Shown: positions 37,761-48,830, counted from the stretch's first letter. The stretch is DNA of 64,000 nucleotides from an uncultured Alphaproteobacteria bacterium (GCA_944392275.1 CALXWA010000007.1:1-64000), one strand, 5' to 3'. Translations and numbers: made by a program. The notes: a model not told the origin generated them from the sequence alone.

Positions 37761-38225
37761 ATGAATAAACGTTTTTTCCCCATTGTTTTTATGATGTTTT
37801 TGAGCTCTTGCACTTATTTTGCAAAAGGGAGCGGACAAGTTGTTTACCACTGGGAAAAAATGCATACCGGGGTTGAAAAGTTTTCTCGGGATCATGCAGA
37901 ATGTCTGTTGGCGGCAAAAGAATTTAAATTGATGCCTGATTTTAGAAGTTGGTTTTATACCGAAGAGACAAAGTTAAATACTCGTGCCGACTGGAAATCA
38001 ACTAAAGGGATTTGGGCAAGCTATGTTCCCTATCCCGGGGCTCAGCCCTTAATCGTTAACTCACGTTATGATGACGATGACATTAATCCGGCGGATTATA
38101 GCCGGTGCATGCGGTCAAAGGGATATTGGCCACGGGAACATGATATTCCCGAAATTACCAATATTAATCTTTATAAGGCCAGAACGCCTATGTTGCAACG
38201 TCCGTTCAGCTCTCCGGAAATTTAA
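37761..38225 (+). CDS. Lipoprotein of unknown function downstream of fzlA
   Basis: 154 residues. The signal peptide ends in a lipobox LSSC (Cys at residue 17). The mature part has three further Cys-containing or aromatic blocks (FSRDHAECLLAAKEF; SRCMRSKGYWPREHD), the latter resembling the C-M-x-x-K-G-Y/W ending seen in several small proteobacterial lipoproteins. AGGA precedes the ATG. It is co-directional with fzlA and its end overlaps the convergent outer-membrane factor gene by 4 nt. Function unknown. Confidence 0.75.
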   Translation: MNKRFFPIVFMMFLSSCTYFAKGSGQVVYHWEKMHTGVEKFSRDHAECLLAAKEFKLMPDFRSWFYTEETKLNTRADWKSTKGIWASYVPYPGAQPLIVNSRYDDDDINPADYSRCMRSKGYWPREHDIPEITNINLYKARTPMLQRPFSSPEI

Positions 38226-39655
38226 ATATTTATCAGCGGACACATTTGCAACATTTGGCTTTTGTACCCTCCTCCGATTGCTTTGTAAAAGCGAATCAAA
38301 TCCAGATAAATGTTTGCGTTGCTGTTGGTATAGGAATTTTGTGCGGTTAACAAATTTTGTTGTGCTGTTAAGACTTCGCTAAACTCAATCAATCCTTCTT
38401 CATATTTTTTTACGGTTAATGTGTTAATTTCTTGTTGTGATGAAAGAGATTGCGCGTCATGTTGATTGGACTGATAATCTTTTTCTATTTGCACCATAGC
38501 ATTACGAATTTCGTTTGCGGCGGTTAAAATTGCTCCCTGATATAATTTTAACTCTTCTTCTTTTGCGGCCTTTTGCAGGTTGACGTTATTTACCAATGCT
38601 CCCCAATGGAATAAGGGCAAACTGATTGCTGCGTTATAACTATACATATCATTGTTACTGCTTACTAAATTATGGAGCTTAGACGATTGGTAGCCCAAAA
38701 ATCCACTCAAATTAATGCTTGGGAAAAGCTGAGAAACCGCCTGACCGATTTTAGCATTTTGGGCAATCAGATTTTGTTCGGCAACTTCAACATCCGGACG
38801 ATTACGAATAACACTTACCGGTAATTTGTATAAATTTTCTAATGGATAATCAAACGGACGGGAAACCAAATTTGGTTTTGTCGATTGTAATTGTTGCTCC
38901 AGGCTTCCGGGGAGTTGTCCCGTTAATATTGATAAGCTGTTTTTATAGGCACTTTCTTGTGCTTCCAGAATCGGGATTTGGCTCTGTGTTTGGGATAGTA
39001 AATATTGAGATTGATTGAGCGTTATGTCATCCGTTAAGCCAGAGGCATATTTGTCTTTGGTTAAATTATACAATTCTTGTTGTACTTTGAGATTTTCTTG
39101 ACTGATTTTTAGATTTTCTTGCGTTTGCCGAAGTTGGATATAAGTTGATGCAACTTCTGCTACCATACTTAAGCGAACATTTTCCAAATCGGCACTTGCC
39201 GCATTTACCAAGGCCAAAGCACTTTCACTTACACGGCGACCACCGCCCCAAATATCAAGCTCCCAAGCGGCATCCAGACCGCTTTGATAATAATCAGTCG
39301 AGATGGGAACGCCATAATTGATACTATCCTTTACGTAATTATAACTCCCATCGGCATTTAAGCTTGGGTACATTGACACACTGTTGATTTTGAAGCTTGC
39401 TCTGGCTTGGCGTAACTTGGCTATGGCCGCTCCAACCTGAGGATTATTTTTCAAGGTGGCGACAACCAATTTATTTAAGGTATCATCCTTAAACATTGTG
39501 TACCAATCTTTTGCTACCGGAATCGGAGTTGTCGAGGATAAATGCAGGCTGTTTTTAATTTCTTGCTCTTTATAAAAATCAGGTCTTTCATAATCTGGTC
39601 CGAGAGTGCATGACAAGAGTAAAAAAACCGAAAAAATACAAATGATTTTAAGCAT
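38222..39655 (-). CDS. TolC-like outer-membrane efflux lipoprotein (NodT/OprM type)
   Basis: 477 residues. The lipobox LLLSC near residue 16 is followed by LGPDYERPD, typical of the OprM/NodT family, then two long alpha-helical repeats (about residues 45-260 and 270-460), each with Gln/Ala-rich coiled segments. It forms the trimeric outer-membrane duct of a tripartite pump. The ATG at 39655 overlaps the transporter's stop (ATGCTTAA) and has AAGGAG upstream; longer frames to 39778 lie inside the transporter gene. Third gene of the adaptor-transporter-duct operon. Confidence 0.93.
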   Translation of the reverse strand: MLKIICIFSVFLLLSCTLGPDYERPDFYKEQEIKNSLHLSSTTPIPVAKDWYTMFKDDTLNKLVVATLKNNPQVGAAIAKLRQARASFKINSVSMYPSLNADGSYNYVKDSINYGVPISTDYYQSGLDAAWELDIWGGGRRVSESALALVNAASADLENVRLSMVAEVASTYIQLRQTQENLKISQENLKVQQELYNLTKDKYASGLTDDITLNQSQYLLSQTQSQIPILEAQESAYKNSLSILTGQLPGSLEQQLQSTKPNLVSRPFDYPLENLYKLPVSVIRNRPDVEVAEQNLIAQNAKIGQAVSQLFPSINLSGFLGYQSSKLHNLVSSNNDMYSYNAAISLPLFHWGALVNNVNLQKAAKEEELKLYQGAILTAANEIRNAMVQIEKDYQSNQHDAQSLSSQQEINTLTVKKYEEGLIEFSEVLTAQQNLLTAQNSYTNSNANIYLDLIRFYKAIGGGYKSQMLQMCPLINI

Positions 39656-42600
39656 GGTTTTCTCCTTCTTGTTTTGTATTGTCTTCTTGGGTTTGGGGTT
39701 GTTTTTCTTTTCCGTGTCCGGCCCATTCTTTAATATTTTCAAATAGTGCAAACAACGCCGGAATAAAAATAATCCCAACGGTGGTTGCCATTATCATTCC
39801 GTAAAAGACCGAAGTTCCGATGGCAATTTGGCTGGCCGCCCCTGCTCCGCTTGCGACAATCATCGGATAAACGCCCAAGATGAAGGTTAAAGCGGTCATT
39901 AAAACGGCACGAAATCTTTCTCCGGCTCCTTTTTGCGAGGCCTCTAAAATTGAGGCCCCCTGCTCTCGGTAAGATTTGGTAAATTCAACAATCAAAATGG
40001 CATTTTTTGCTGCCAGCCCAATCAACATTATCAAGCCCAACTGTGCGTATATGCTCAACGATTGTCCCATGATGTGCAAACCGATTAAAGCACCCAAAAT
40101 GGCAAAAATCGTTGAAAACATTACTGCAAAAGCTAGCATCCAGCTCTCGTACAAAGCAACCAAAAACAAATAACAAAAGACCAACGCCAAAGAAATTAAG
40201 ATAATGGCCAAGCCTGAAGCCTCGACTTCTTGCAAGCTTAACCCGGTCCAGGCAATTTGATAATCGGCCGGCAAAACTTCCTTTGCTGCTTTTTTGACGG
40301 CATCAATGGCTGTTCCGGTACTGATATTGGGTGCCGATTGAGCGACGATGGAGGCATCGGTATATTGGTTGTAGCGATAGATGATTTTGGGAGAAATCGT
40401 TGTTTTGATGGTAGCAAAACTTTCGACCCGAATGAGTTCTCCGTTACTATTTGGAACATATAAATTTTTTACATCATCTATATTTTTGCGATATGGAAAA
40501 TCTGCTTGGACAATCACTTTATTAACTTGTCCGGAAAGAGTAATGTTGTTCACATAACGAGAACCTAAATTGGTTTGCAATGTTTCAAACAAATTCGATA
40601 CCGGGATTTTGTAACTTTCCAGTTTGGTACGATCAATGTCTAAGTAAATATGCGGCGTATCTGCCGTAAAAGTACTGAACGCATAAGATATTTCCGGTGT
40701 GTGGTTTAATTTTTGCAAAAATTCTCCCATTTTTTCATAAAGTTGGTTGGGGCTGATGTTTCCTCCGGTTGCCAAAAGCTCTAAGGATAGACCACTGCTT
40801 TTTCCTACCCCGGGAATGGAAGGCGGAGCAAAGAAATTAATTTCTGCGTCTCGGTCAGAAGAAAACATTTCGGTAAGTTTGGAAGTTATCCCTTCAATGG
40901 ATAAATTTTTTGTTGTTCGTTGCGACCATGGCGTCAGACCGACAACTCCGAAAGCGACATTTTCTCCGCCACCGCCAAGCATGGAATATCCGGCGACACC
41001 GATAAAATATTTTACTCCGTCCAATTGTCTGATTTTTGCGGTTATTTCTTCCATGAGTTGATTGGTTTGATTAATGGTTGCCGTATCACTCAATTGAACA
41101 TTGGCAAAGATAATCCCTTGATCTTCTTCCGGCAAAAAAGAAGTTGCCGTATACTTAAACCCAAAAGCAATCAAGATAAGAGTTATGGCAACGGATAATA
41201 ATGTCATTTTTAAATATTTGGAAAAATAGCCCACCGCTTTCAGATAATGTTTTTTACAAAATTCAATACCGTTATCAAACCATTTAAAAAAGCCGTGCGA
41301 TTCCGTTTGTTGCTCTTGTTGGAAAAAAATGGCACACAAAGATGGACTGAGCGTTAAGGCATTAAACGCCGAAAAGACAACGGCCGTGGCAATGGTTACG
41401 GCAAATTGCTGATAGATTTTTCCCGTAATTCCGGCCATCATGGCAACCGGAATAAAGATTGAAAGCAACACAAAGGTTGTTGCAATGACGGCACTGCCGA
41501 TTTGTTTCATCGCCTTAACGGCGGCTGATTTGGAATCTAATTTTTCATACACAATTAAATATTGGACCCGCTCCACAACGATTATGGCGTCGTCTACCAC
41601 CAAGCCAATGGCTAAGATCATGGCAAATAACGTTAAGATATTAATATCAAACCCCAGGATATAAAGAACGGCAAAGGTTGCAATTAAGGACACCGGAATG
41701 GTAATTAAAGGAATGAGGGTTGTTTTGATTTTTTGTAAAAAAACATAGGTTACTAAAACAACCAATAAAAAGGTTATACTCAAAGTTTCAATAATATTTT
41801 TTATGGAGGCCCGAACATAATCGGTTGAATCATAGGCAACATCAAATTCCATATCCTCGGGAAACGTTTTGCTCAGCTTAACAATTTCCTCATCTATAGC
41901 ATCCATAATATCCAAAGAATTGGTGTTTGGGGTTTGGCTCAATGCTATAATGACGGCCGGAGCACTATTGTAACGAGAATTTACATTGTAGCTGTCGGCT
42001 CCGATTTCTACTCGTGCTACATCTTTTAGGCGGACAATGCCCCCGTCTTGCGATGTTGTAATAATAATATTTTTAAAATCTTCAACCGTATTTAGCAACC
42101 CTTTTGCCGCTAAGGAAAAAACCATCGGGGTATCTGTCGTGCTTGGGGCCGAGCCAACCTCGCCGATGGAGGCTTGGGTGTTTTGTGATGAAACGGCATT
42201 AACAACATCTTGGGCACTCAACCCTAAAGAGGTCAGTTTATCGGCATTTAACCAAATCCGCATTGAGTATTGTGGTCCGTATATGGAAACATCCCCTATT
42301 CCGGCAACACGAGCCAGAGGATTTTGGATATTGGTATAGGCAAAATTGCTCAAAAATAAATCGTTGTAGGTATTTTTGGGAGAACGTAAAACCAACAATC
42401 CCAAAATATTGGACATTTGCGTTTTTACCGTTATACCTTCTTGGTTTACGATGGCCGGCAACTGTGACATTACCTGTTGCAGACGGTTTTGGACCTTTAC
42501 TTGAGCAATATCGGGATCCGTTCCGATATTAAAGGTAATGGTTAAATTATAACTCCCATTATCATCGGATGTGGATGACATATACAACATATCTTCCACA

Positions 42601-42815
42601 CCGTTAATCTGATTTTCTATCGGAATGGCCACCGTATCAACCAAAACCTGTGCGTTGGCTCCCGGATAGGTAGTTTGGACAACAATTTGCGGCGGGGTGA
42701 TTTGCGGATATTGCGAAATCGGCAAGACAACAATTGCCAATAGTCCGAGCAGCACCATAACAATTGAAATGACACCGGCAAATCTGGGCTTGTCTATAAA
42801 ATATTCTGAAAACAT
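39648..42815 (-). CDS. RND multidrug efflux transporter, second system
   Basis: 1,055 residues of the HAE1 class: [51 protein letters not shown] and [12 protein letters not shown]. The proton-relay Asp pair is in [14 protein letters not shown] and the TM10 Lys in [18 protein letters not shown]. The C-terminal cytoplasmic tail is charged ([20 protein letters not shown]). It lies 10 nt after its adaptor gene and overlaps the outer-membrane duct gene by 8 nt. It is related to, but clearly diverged from, the transporter at 19.4 kb. No local regulator gene is present. Confidence 0.94.
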   Translation of the reverse strand: MFSEYFIDKPRFAGVISIVMVLLGLLAIVVLPISQYPQITPPQIVVQTTYPGANAQVLVDTVAIPIENQINGVEDMLYMSSTSDDNGSYNLTITFNIGTDPDIAQVKVQNRLQQVMSQLPAIVNQEGITVKTQMSNILGLLVLRSPKNTYNDLFLSNFAYTNIQNPLARVAGIGDVSIYGPQYSMRIWLNADKLTSLGLSAQDVVNAVSSQNTQASIGEVGSAPSTTDTPMVFSLAAKGLLNTVEDFKNIIITTSQDGGIVRLKDVARVEIGADSYNVNSRYNSAPAVIIALSQTPNTNSLDIMDAIDEEIVKLSKTFPEDMEFDVAYDSTDYVRASIKNIIETLSITFLLVVLVTYVFLQKIKTTLIPLITIPVSLIATFAVLYILGFDINILTLFAMILAIGLVVDDAIIVVERVQYLIVYEKLDSKSAAVKAMKQIGSAVIATTFVLLSIFIPVAMMAGITGKIYQQFAVTIATAVVFSAFNALTLSPSLCAIFFQQEQQTESHGFFKWFDNGIEFCKKHYLKAVGYFSKYLKMTLLSVAITLILIAFGFKYTATSFLPEEDQGIIFANVQLSDTATINQTNQLMEEITAKIRQLDGVKYFIGVAGYSMLGGGGENVAFGVVGLTPWSQRTTKNLSIEGITSKLTEMFSSDRDAEINFFAPPSIPGVGKSSGLSLELLATGGNISPNQLYEKMGEFLQKLNHTPEISYAFSTFTADTPHIYLDIDRTKLESYKIPVSNLFETLQTNLGSRYVNNITLSGQVNKVIVQADFPYRKNIDDVKNLYVPNSNGELIRVESFATIKTTISPKIIYRYNQYTDASIVAQSAPNISTGTAIDAVKKAAKEVLPADYQIAWTGLSLQEVEASGLAIILISLALVFCYLFLVALYESWMLAFAVMFSTIFAILGALIGLHIMGQSLSIYAQLGLIMLIGLAAKNAILIVEFTKSYREQGASILEASQKGAGERFRAVLMTALTFILGVYPMIVASGAGAASQIAIGTSVFYGMIMATTVGIIFIPALFALFENIKEWAGHGKEKQPQTQEDNTKQEGENHA

Positions 42816-42825
42816 CTTCTTTCCC

Positions 42826-43974
42826 CTATTCTGGTGCGGAAACTTTTACTTTAACTTTACTGCCGGAGGGGAAACGCCCAACCTTTTCGGTAACCAGATA
42901 TTCTTGCGGAGAAAATGCTCCCGAAATCACATAATTTCCATCTTTTAAGACGGAGGTATCAATCTTGTTTTTATAAAGTGTGTTGTTTTTAACCGTATAA
43001 ATAAAATTGCCTTGTGTTGTCATTTCAACATATTTTTGCGGGATGAGATATGCCCCCTTAAATTCTCGATCAATTAAAACATCAACATAAGCATTGGCGA
43101 CCAACTCCTTGTTTGGGTTGGCAAAATCGGCATAAACCGAAATGGAGTTGGTGCTTTTGTTAATTTCATTATCGGTAAAACGAAATTTACCCTCTTCTTT
43201 ATACAAACTTTGGTTGGCTAGGCGTAAATAAATCCGCTCATTTTGGTATAAATCCGCCGAACCATTTTTGTGCAACTCTTGCAAATATTCTTTATCCGTG
43301 ATTGAAAAAACAACCCGTATGGGATTGTATTGAATGATTTTTAACAATGGAGAAGAAGACGGAGAAACATAGTTGCCCGGAGTTAAATCGACATTTCCGA
43401 TTATTCCGCTTATGGGGGCTTGGAGAATGGTGTATTCTAAATTAATTTGGGCACTGTCTTGGTTGGCTTTTGCTTGCTCCAGTGCAGCCAAAGAGCTGAG
43501 ATAATTGGCTTTGGCACTGTCAAATTCTGTTTGGGAAACAGCTTTTTCCGGGGTCTTTTTTATTCTTTGAAAATAAGTTGAAGCATTATTAAAATCTGCT
43601 TGGGCTTTGGCAACAGCCGCAGAAGCTGCCGCCAACGCGGCTTTATATTCATTTTGCTGGATCATCAGCAAATTATCTCCGCTTTTGACCTCTTGGCCTC
43701 CGGAAACAAAGATATCTTGCAGATAACCGTTGATTTTGGGAACAACGTTGACCGCGTGTATCGGGGTAACATAACCAATGTAATGAGCGGTTACGGAAAC
43801 ATCTTGTTGATGTAACGGTTGTGCGGTAAGTTCTATCTCTTTTATTGTTTGTGGTTCTTCCGTTTTACTGTTTCCGACAGAGGGAAAACCAAAATACCCA
43901 ATGAGCAAACTCATTAAGGCTATTAATCCGATTAATATGCGTACATAAATTCTTTTTTCTGCATTTTGTTCCAT
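42826..43974 (-). CDS. RND efflux periplasmic adaptor, second system
   Basis: 382 residues. An N-terminal transmembrane anchor ([20 protein letters not shown]) is followed by lipoyl halves ([37 protein letters not shown]) flanking an Ala-rich alpha-hairpin ([20 protein letters not shown]), then the beta-barrel domain with [23 protein letters not shown] precedes the ATG. First gene of the complete tripartite operon. The 200 bp upstream contain no obvious repressor gene, so control is by an unlinked factor or constitutive. Confidence 0.92.
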   Translation of the reverse strand: MEQNAEKRIYVRILIGLIALMSLLIGYFGFPSVGNSKTEEPQTIKEIELTAQPLHQQDVSVTAHYIGYVTPIHAVNVVPKINGYLQDIFVSGGQEVKSGDNLLMIQQNEYKAALAAASAAVAKAQADFNNASTYFQRIKKTPEKAVSQTEFDSAKANYLSSLAALEQAKANQDSAQINLEYTILQAPISGIIGNVDLTPGNYVSPSSSPLLKIIQYNPIRVVFSITDKEYLQELHKNGSADLYQNERIYLRLANQSLYKEEGKFRFTDNEINKSTNSISVYADFANPNKELVANAYVDVLIDREFKGAYLIPQKYVEMTTQGNFIYTVKNNTLYKNKIDTSVLKDGNYVISGAFSPQEYLVTEKVGRFPSGSKVKVKVSAPE

Positions 43975-44183
43975 TGCTATCCCCTAAAAACGAACGTTTT
44001 TCTGAACATTTAAATAATTAGCTGTTGCTGTAATTCAAGATTAGTCTGTGTGTTTGTTCCGGTCAGAAATTTCCTGTCCTGTTAATCTTTTGTCTTTTTG
44101 CTTGGCGAAAAATTTTTTCGGTTGTATGTTGACGATAAATAATATTGAATTTGAAATTGGATGTTTTTTAGGGATTGTTTAAG

Positions 44184-45338
44184 ATGAGTGAAATTGCAGA
44201 AAACAAACAACCTGTCGTCTTGCAAGTGTTGCCGGAATTAGAAATGGGCGGCGTAGAAATCGGTACTTTGCAAATTGCTACGGAATTAAAAAATCAAGGG
44301 ATCAAAAACTTTGTTGCCTCCCAAGGCGGGCGTTTGACCTATGATTTGGAAAAATTGCGTATCCCTCATCTGCAATTACCCTTAAAAAGTAAAAATATTT
44401 TTACGATGCTCCGGAATGCTCGCAAATTGGAACAATTTATAAAAGAAAACGGGATAAATATCGTGCATGCTCGTTCTCGGGCTCCGGCTTGGAGTGCTTA
44501 TTGGGCGGCTAAACGGGCCGGCGTTAAATTTGTAACGACCTTTCATGGCTCTTATGGCCTTGGTCCTTGGGGTATTAAAAAATTTTATAATCGCGTTATG
44601 ACCTATGGGGATCGTGTGATTGTGATTTCTAATTATATTAAAGATCATGTTCTGAAAAACTACAAGGTTGATGAGAATCGGTTGCGATTGATTTTTCGTT
44701 GTGTTGATATTGATAAATTTTCTCCGGATAAGGTTTCTCCCGAACGTTTAATCAATAAGATTAAAGAATATCATATCCCTGAAGATAAGCCCGTTTTATT
44801 TTTGGGCGGACGTATTACGCATTGGAAAGGGCAACATTTGCTGTTGGAAGCCTTGTCTAAAATGAAAAATGACAATTATTATTGCGTTATTGCCGGAGAT
44901 GAACAAGGCCGTGATGAATATTTGAAAAAACTCCACAATATGATCAAAAAATATCATTTGGAAAATAAAATTTGTATTAAAGGAAAAGTTTTGGATATGC
45001 CAGCCGCCATGATGACGGCAACGGTTGTCCTGTCAACGGCAATTGAGCCGGAGGCTTTCGGTCGTATTTCTATTGAAGGGCAAGCCATGGGAAAAATTGT
45101 TGTTGCTTCGAATATCGGAGGCTCTTTGGATACGATTACCGATGAGGTTACGGGCAAGTTTTTCAAAAGCAATGACGCACAATCTTTGGCTGATGCTTTG
45201 GACTGGGCTCTTTCTCTTTCGGATGCAAAAAAAGAAAAAATTGCAAAAGCCGGTATAAAAAATGCAAGAGAGCATTTTACAAAACAAATAATGTGTGATA
45301 AGACTATTGGAGTCTATAAGGAAGTTTTAGGTTTATAG
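44184..45338 (+). CDS. GT4-family glycosyltransferase
   Basis: 384 residues with a GT-B fold. The N-terminal acceptor domain has LPELEMGGVEIGTLQIATEL and HARSRAPAWSAYWAAKRAG; the C-terminal donor domain has LGGRITHWKGQHLLLEA and the retaining-enzyme motif EPEAFGRISIEGQAMG (E-x7-E). It likely adds a sugar from a nucleotide donor to a surface glycan or lipopolysaccharide at the cytoplasmic membrane face. The ATG at 44184 was preferred over a TTG at 44175; AGGGA lies 10 nt before it. It stands alone, before thrS. Confidence 0.88.
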   Translation: MSEIAENKQPVVLQVLPELEMGGVEIGTLQIATELKNQGIKNFVASQGGRLTYDLEKLRIPHLQLPLKSKNIFTMLRNARKLEQFIKENGINIVHARSRAPAWSAYWAAKRAGVKFVTTFHGSYGLGPWGIKKFYNRVMTYGDRVIVISNYIKDHVLKNYKVDENRLRLIFRCVDIDKFSPDKVSPERLINKIKEYHIPEDKPVLFLGGRITHWKGQHLLLEALSKMKNDNYYCVIAGDEQGRDEYLKKLHNMIKKYHLENKICIKGKVLDMPAAMMTATVVLSTAIEPEAFGRISIEGQAMGKIVVASNIGGSLDTITDEVTGKFFKSNDAQSLADALDWALSLSDAKKEKIAKAGIKNAREHFTKQIMCDKTIGVYKEVLGL

Positions 45339-45476
45339 AACTCTGTTTGCAGTAATGTGGTCGTTGGAAAAGGCTGCAAAATTCAGTAAAACCCGACTTT
45401 GTTCCGGCTTTTCTGTGTTAAATCCTTTTAAAACGGCAGAATAACAAAAAAATAAAAGTAAAAAGGATATTTTAAT

Positions 45477-47408
45477 ATGGTTGCGATTAAATTACCTGAC
45501 GGAAGTCAGATGAATATGGAAAGCGGTGTCAATGGGTTTGACATTGCCAGTAAAATCAGTGCGGGACTTGCCAAAGCGGCAATTGCCATTAAAGTTAACG
45601 GAAAGACACAAGATTTAAGCACGCCTATCACTACCGACGCAACCGTAACAATCCTTACCGGTAAAGATAAGGAAGGCTTAGATATTATCCGTCACTCCTG
45701 CTCTCATGTTATGGCTCAAGCGGTTAAAGAGCTTTGGAAGGATGTACAAGTTACTATTGGCCCGGCAATTGAAAATGGTTTTTACTACGACTTTGCTCGG
45801 AAAGAACCGTTTACAACCGATGATTTTGCTAAAATTGAAGAAAAAATGCATGAGATTGTTAAGCGGGACGAAAAGCTGGAACGAATCGTCATGCCGAGAA
45901 ATGATGCCATCAAATTTTTTAAGGATTTGGGCGAACATTATAAAGCTGAAATTATTGAAGATTTACCAGAAAGTGAGGTTATTTCTTTATATCGGCAAGG
46001 TAATTTTACCGATTTGTGCCGTGGCCCTCACGTTCCTTCTACCGGAAAAATCGGTGATGCCTTTAAGTTAATGAAAGTTGCCGGAGCTTATTGGCGCGGG
46101 GATTCGACCAAAGAAATGTTACAGCGAATTTATGCTACCGCCTGGGCTGATAAAAAAGACCTTAAAGCTTATTTGGAAATGTTGGCTGAAGCTGAAAAAA
46201 GAGATCACCGAAAATTGGGTAGAGAAATGGATTTGTTCCATTTTGAGCCGGAATATGCTCCGGGAGCTGTTTTTTGGCACGATAAAGGTTATAAAATCTA
46301 TCGCAAATTAATTGAATATATGCGTAAACGCCAAGAAAATAACGGATATATTGAAATTTCGACTCCGCGGGTTATGGATCGTTGTCTATGGGAAACTTCC
46401 GGACACTGGGATAAGTATGGTGCCCATAACTACTCCGGACAGACCGAAGATAAAAAGTGGTTTTGTATTAAGCCAATGAACTGCCCCGGCGGATTGTTGG
46501 TCTATAAACAAGGTATAAAATCTTATCGTGATTTGCCGTTACGTGTGGCTGAGTTTGGTAAAGTAAACCGCTATGAGGCTTCCGGTTCCCTGATGGGGTT
46601 GATGCGTGTTCGTGAATTTACGCAAGATGATGCTCATATTTTCTGCACACCGGAACAAATGGAAGATGAATGCATTAATACCTTAAAACTTATTTTAGAC
46701 ATTTATAAGGATTTTGGTTTTAATGAGGTTAAAATTTATCTTTCGACTCGTCCGGACAGTATCTACCGAATCGGCTCTGATGAGATTTGGGATCTTTGTG
46801 AAAATTCTTTGGCAAATGCGTTGGAAAAACATGGCTACAAGTATGAGATTAATGCCGGAGAAGGTGCTTTCTATGGTCCGAAATTGGAATTTATCTTAAA
46901 AGATGCTATTGGCCGTGAATGGCAATGCGGAACCATTCAAGTTGATATGAACTTGCCGGAACGTTTTGATATCTCCTATATTGGTGAAGACGGAGAAAAG
47001 CATCGTCCGGTGATGTTGCACCGTGCTTTGTTTGGTTCAATTGAAAGATTCTTAGGAATTTTGATTGAAAACCATGCCGGTAAGTTGCCTTTGTGGCTGT
47101 CTCCGGAGCAGGTTGTTGTGGCTCCGATTGTCAGTGAATTTGATGATTATGCCAACGAGGTTGTCCAAAAGCTAAAAGCTGCCGGGATTAGTGCAGAAGC
47201 GGATTTACGTAATGAAAAAATTAATTATAAAATTCGGGAGCACTCGGTTGCAAAAATTCCGTTGATTGCCGTTGTTGGTGCTAAAGAAAGAGAAAACGCT
47301 ACAGTAACCGTACGTCGGATTGGATCTGATAAGCAAGAAGTTCTTAAACTTGAGGATTTCATCCAATCGGTGGTTAAAGAAGCGACAATGCCGAGTCAAG
47401 ATCGCTAA
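45477..47408 (+). CDS. thrS: Threonyl-tRNA synthetase
   Basis: 643 residues, full length. Domains in order: TGS (residues 1-60), editing domain with HSCSHVMAQA and the Zn-like His/Cys set, class II catalytic core with MKPMNCPGG, RVAEFGKVNRYEASGSLMGLMRVREFTQDDAH (motif 2) and HRALFGSIERFLGILIENHAG (motif 3), then the anticodon-binding domain. It charges tRNA-Thr and edits Ser-tRNA-Thr. AAGGA lies 9 nt before the ATG. No infC-rpmI-rplT genes follow, unlike in many bacteria; a terminator ends the unit. Confidence 0.97.
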   Translation: MVAIKLPDGSQMNMESGVNGFDIASKISAGLAKAAIAIKVNGKTQDLSTPITTDATVTILTGKDKEGLDIIRHSCSHVMAQAVKELWKDVQVTIGPAIENGFYYDFARKEPFTTDDFAKIEEKMHEIVKRDEKLERIVMPRNDAIKFFKDLGEHYKAEIIEDLPESEVISLYRQGNFTDLCRGPHVPSTGKIGDAFKLMKVAGAYWRGDSTKEMLQRIYATAWADKKDLKAYLEMLAEAEKRDHRKLGREMDLFHFEPEYAPGAVFWHDKGYKIYRKLIEYMRKRQENNGYIEISTPRVMDRCLWETSGHWDKYGAHNYSGQTEDKKWFCIKPMNCPGGLLVYKQGIKSYRDLPLRVAEFGKVNRYEASGSLMGLMRVREFTQDDAHIFCTPEQMEDECINTLKLILDIYKDFGFNEVKIYLSTRPDSIYRIGSDEIWDLCENSLANALEKHGYKYEINAGEGAFYGPKLEFILKDAIGREWQCGTIQVDMNLPERFDISYIGEDGEKHRPVMLHRALFGSIERFLGILIENHAGKLPLWLSPEQVVVAPIVSEFDDYANEVVQKLKAAGISAEADLRNEKINYKIREHSVAKIPLIAVVGAKERENATVTVRRIGSDKQEVLKLEDFIQSVVKEATMPSQDR

Positions 47409-47425
47409 CTTTGAATTTTCTTTGT

Positions 47426-47454
47426 AAAAGGCCTTTTGATAAGGCCTTTTTTTT
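47426..47454 (+). terminator. Rho-independent terminator of thrS
   Basis: Stem AAAAGGCCTT / AAGGCCTTTT with a short loop and a T-run, 18 nt after the thrS stop. Confidence 0.88.
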
Positions 47455-47515
47455 ATGAAATTTAATAAAAAATCACTTATTCCAGAAATTATGACAAATT
47501 TGTCTATTTTTTCTC

Positions 47516-47544
47516 TTGCCAAGAAGAAAAAAATCTGCTATGTT
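47516..47544 (+). promoter_or_regulatory. Sigma-70 promoter of the lipoprotein gene
   Basis: TTGCCA, exactly 17 nt, TATGTT, preceded by TGC (extended -10-like). It is 33 nt upstream of the ATG at 47577. Confidence 0.6.
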
Positions 47545-47576
47545 ATGTTTAGTTTTACAATTAAAAATAAATAATT

Positions 47577-48212
47577 ATGAAAAAGCTTTTATTTTTTACA
47601 GCTTACGTAGCTGTTGTATTGGTTTTTGCTTCTTGTGGTAATAGTAAAACATCTGCTCCGAAAGAGGAAGAAAAAAGTCCGTACACAAAAGTAACATCGG
47701 TTGAAGGCGTTCCGGGATATAGCATTGCTGACTACGAAGAATCTCTGGCTGGCGTCGTATCCAAAGGGCAGGTCCTTTTGAATGCAGAAAAAGACGAGGT
47801 TATGCGTGCTTCTTCAATATCTTATGAAAAGGCTGGCGAATACTTCATCGGAACTCAATCTGAAAGGACTTCTTTGTACTTTCCAAAAAACAAAGTCGGC
47901 TTTTATGCTATGTCTGACTATGTTTTGGCCGATGGTATCATCTTAATCAAATCCTATGTGGATGAATATGCTGAAACCTTCTGGGGTGCCTATTCAACAC
48001 AGAAGAATGATACCATCTTAAAACCAGAAAATAAAAAATTGGTTTTACTGCAATCATCGGCCAAAGAGTACAGTTTCCTTATCCCGTATGAGAATGGAAA
48101 TTGGCTGAAAGTTGAAAAGAGCGGAAAAGGTATTGCCGAAGTTACCCCGGCTCAGGCTCGTCGCCTTAAGGGCTGGCAAAAAGACAAAGAGGCTTTCCTG
48201 ATTAAACAGTAA
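47577..48212 (+). CDS. Lipoprotein of unknown function, possibly foreign
   Basis: 211 residues. The N-terminus MKKLLFFTAYVAVVLVFASCGN has the lipobox FASC followed by GN, a pattern common in Bacteroidota lipoproteins. The mature part is an acidic linker (SAPKEEEKSP) and a globular domain of about 170 residues with no recognised family. There is no Shine-Dalgarno sequence: the leader before the ATG is AT-only (AAAAATAAATAATT), unlike most genes here. It sits between the thrS terminator and a tandem repeat array at tRNA-Phe, which supports acquisition by transfer, but this is inference. Confidence 0.72.
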   Translation: MKKLLFFTAYVAVVLVFASCGNSKTSAPKEEEKSPYTKVTSVEGVPGYSIADYEESLAGVVSKGQVLLNAEKDEVMRASSISYEKAGEYFIGTQSERTSLYFPKNKVGFYAMSDYVLADGIILIKSYVDEYAETFWGAYSTQKNDTILKPENKKLVLLQSSAKEYSFLIPYENGNWLKVEKSGKGIAEVTPAQARRLKGWQKDKEAFLIKQ

Positions 48213-48235
48213 AAGCTGTTCTGCTTAAACAGTAC

Positions 48236-48279
48236 AAAAAGCTCCACGTTTGGATTTTCCAAACCTGGGGCTTTTTTTT
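48236..48279 (+). terminator. Rho-independent terminator of the lipoprotein gene
   Basis: A 13-bp imperfect stem (GCTCCACGTTTGG / CCAAACCTGGGGC) and eight T, 23 nt after the stop. Confidence 0.82.
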
Positions 48280-48317
48280 GTGTCTTTTGTTTTTTGAGTT
48301 TTTTACGTGGCAATGGG

Positions 48318-48708
48318 AAACTCGCTGTGGTTGCTTACGCTGCCCTAGCTCGTTAAGAAAAGCGACACAGTTTCAATAAAAAAAGCCTCCATTAAGGAGG
48401 CAATGGTGGTTCGTTTTGTAACGCCCGACCTTTGGTCGGACTAACAACCTCACGTCGTTTGTTTTCTAAACTCGCTGTGGTTGCTTACGCTGCCCTAGCT
48501 CGTTAAGAAAAGCGGCACAGTTTCAATAAAAAAAGCCTCCATTAAGGAGGCAATGGTGGTTCGTTTTGTAACGCCCGACCTTTGGTCGGACTAACAACCT
48601 CACGTCGTTTGTTTTCTAAACTCGCTGTGGTTGCTTACGCTGCCCTAGCTCGTTAAGAAAAACGGCACAGCACCATTAAAAAAGCCTCCATTAAGGAGGC
48701 TTTTTTAA
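48318..48708 (-). repeat. 150-bp tandem repeats downstream of tRNA-Phe
   Basis: Two complete 150-bp units (48318-48467, 48468-48617) differ by a single base (A/G at the GCGRCAC site). A third, partial unit (from 48618) runs into the tRNA-Phe terminator. Each full unit holds the hairpin GCCTCC-N5-GGAGGC, the hairpin CCGACC-TTT-GGTCGG, and distant GCTGTG / CACAG arms. Read on the tRNA strand, each full unit has ACCACCATT directly before the GCCTCC hairpin, echoing the CACCATT at the real tRNA end; the terminator's A and T runs at that point are shortened. There is no long open frame. The layout recalls the 178-bp repeats downstream of E. coli tyrT, which also echo the tRNA 3' end. This array fills the gene-free gap between the lipoprotein and tRNA-Phe. 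Confidence 0.85.

Positions 48709-48714
<6 letters not shown>
48670..48714 (-). terminator. tRNA-Phe terminator, perfect 20-bp inverted repeat
   Basis: Two perfect 20-bp arms (48670-48689 and 48695-48714) with a 5-nt loop. The right arm includes the last six bases of tRNA-Phe (GCACCA), so the hairpin can compete with the acceptor stem until the transcript is processed. Confidence 0.85.
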
Positions 48715-48784
<70 letters not shown>

Positions 48785-48801
48785 ATCAATCAACGAAAGA
48801 A

Positions 48802-48830
48802 TATATAATGTAAAAAATTTTCCTTGTCCA
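48802..48830 (-). promoter_or_regulatory. Promoter of tRNA-Phe
   Basis: On the minus strand TGGACA (48830-48825), 17 nt, TATATA (48807-48802), 17 nt before the tRNA 5' end. Confidence 0.6.

Noticed and set aside
38222..38225. 4-bp overlap of the convergent fzlA-linked lipoprotein and outer-membrane duct genes (also 56428-56431 for pgpA/ftsB)
   Set aside because: Short convergent overlaps of stop codons are common in compact genomes and need no special explanation.
43992..44007. LexA box upstream of the second RND operon (GAAC...GAAC)
   Set aside because: The spacing is 8 nt instead of 7, and an RND adaptor is not an expected SOS target.
48222..48236. 15-mer TGCTTAAACAGTACA shared with 62472-62486, both in tRNA-linked accessory regions
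   Set aside because: In 64 kb a couple of same-strand 15-mer pairs are expected by chance (64000 squared / 2 / 4^15 is about 2), and the flanks do not match.
48318..48617. CRISPR array
   Set aside because: The repeat unit is 150 bp, directly tandem with no unique spacers, and no cas genes are present. No other array was seen in the window.
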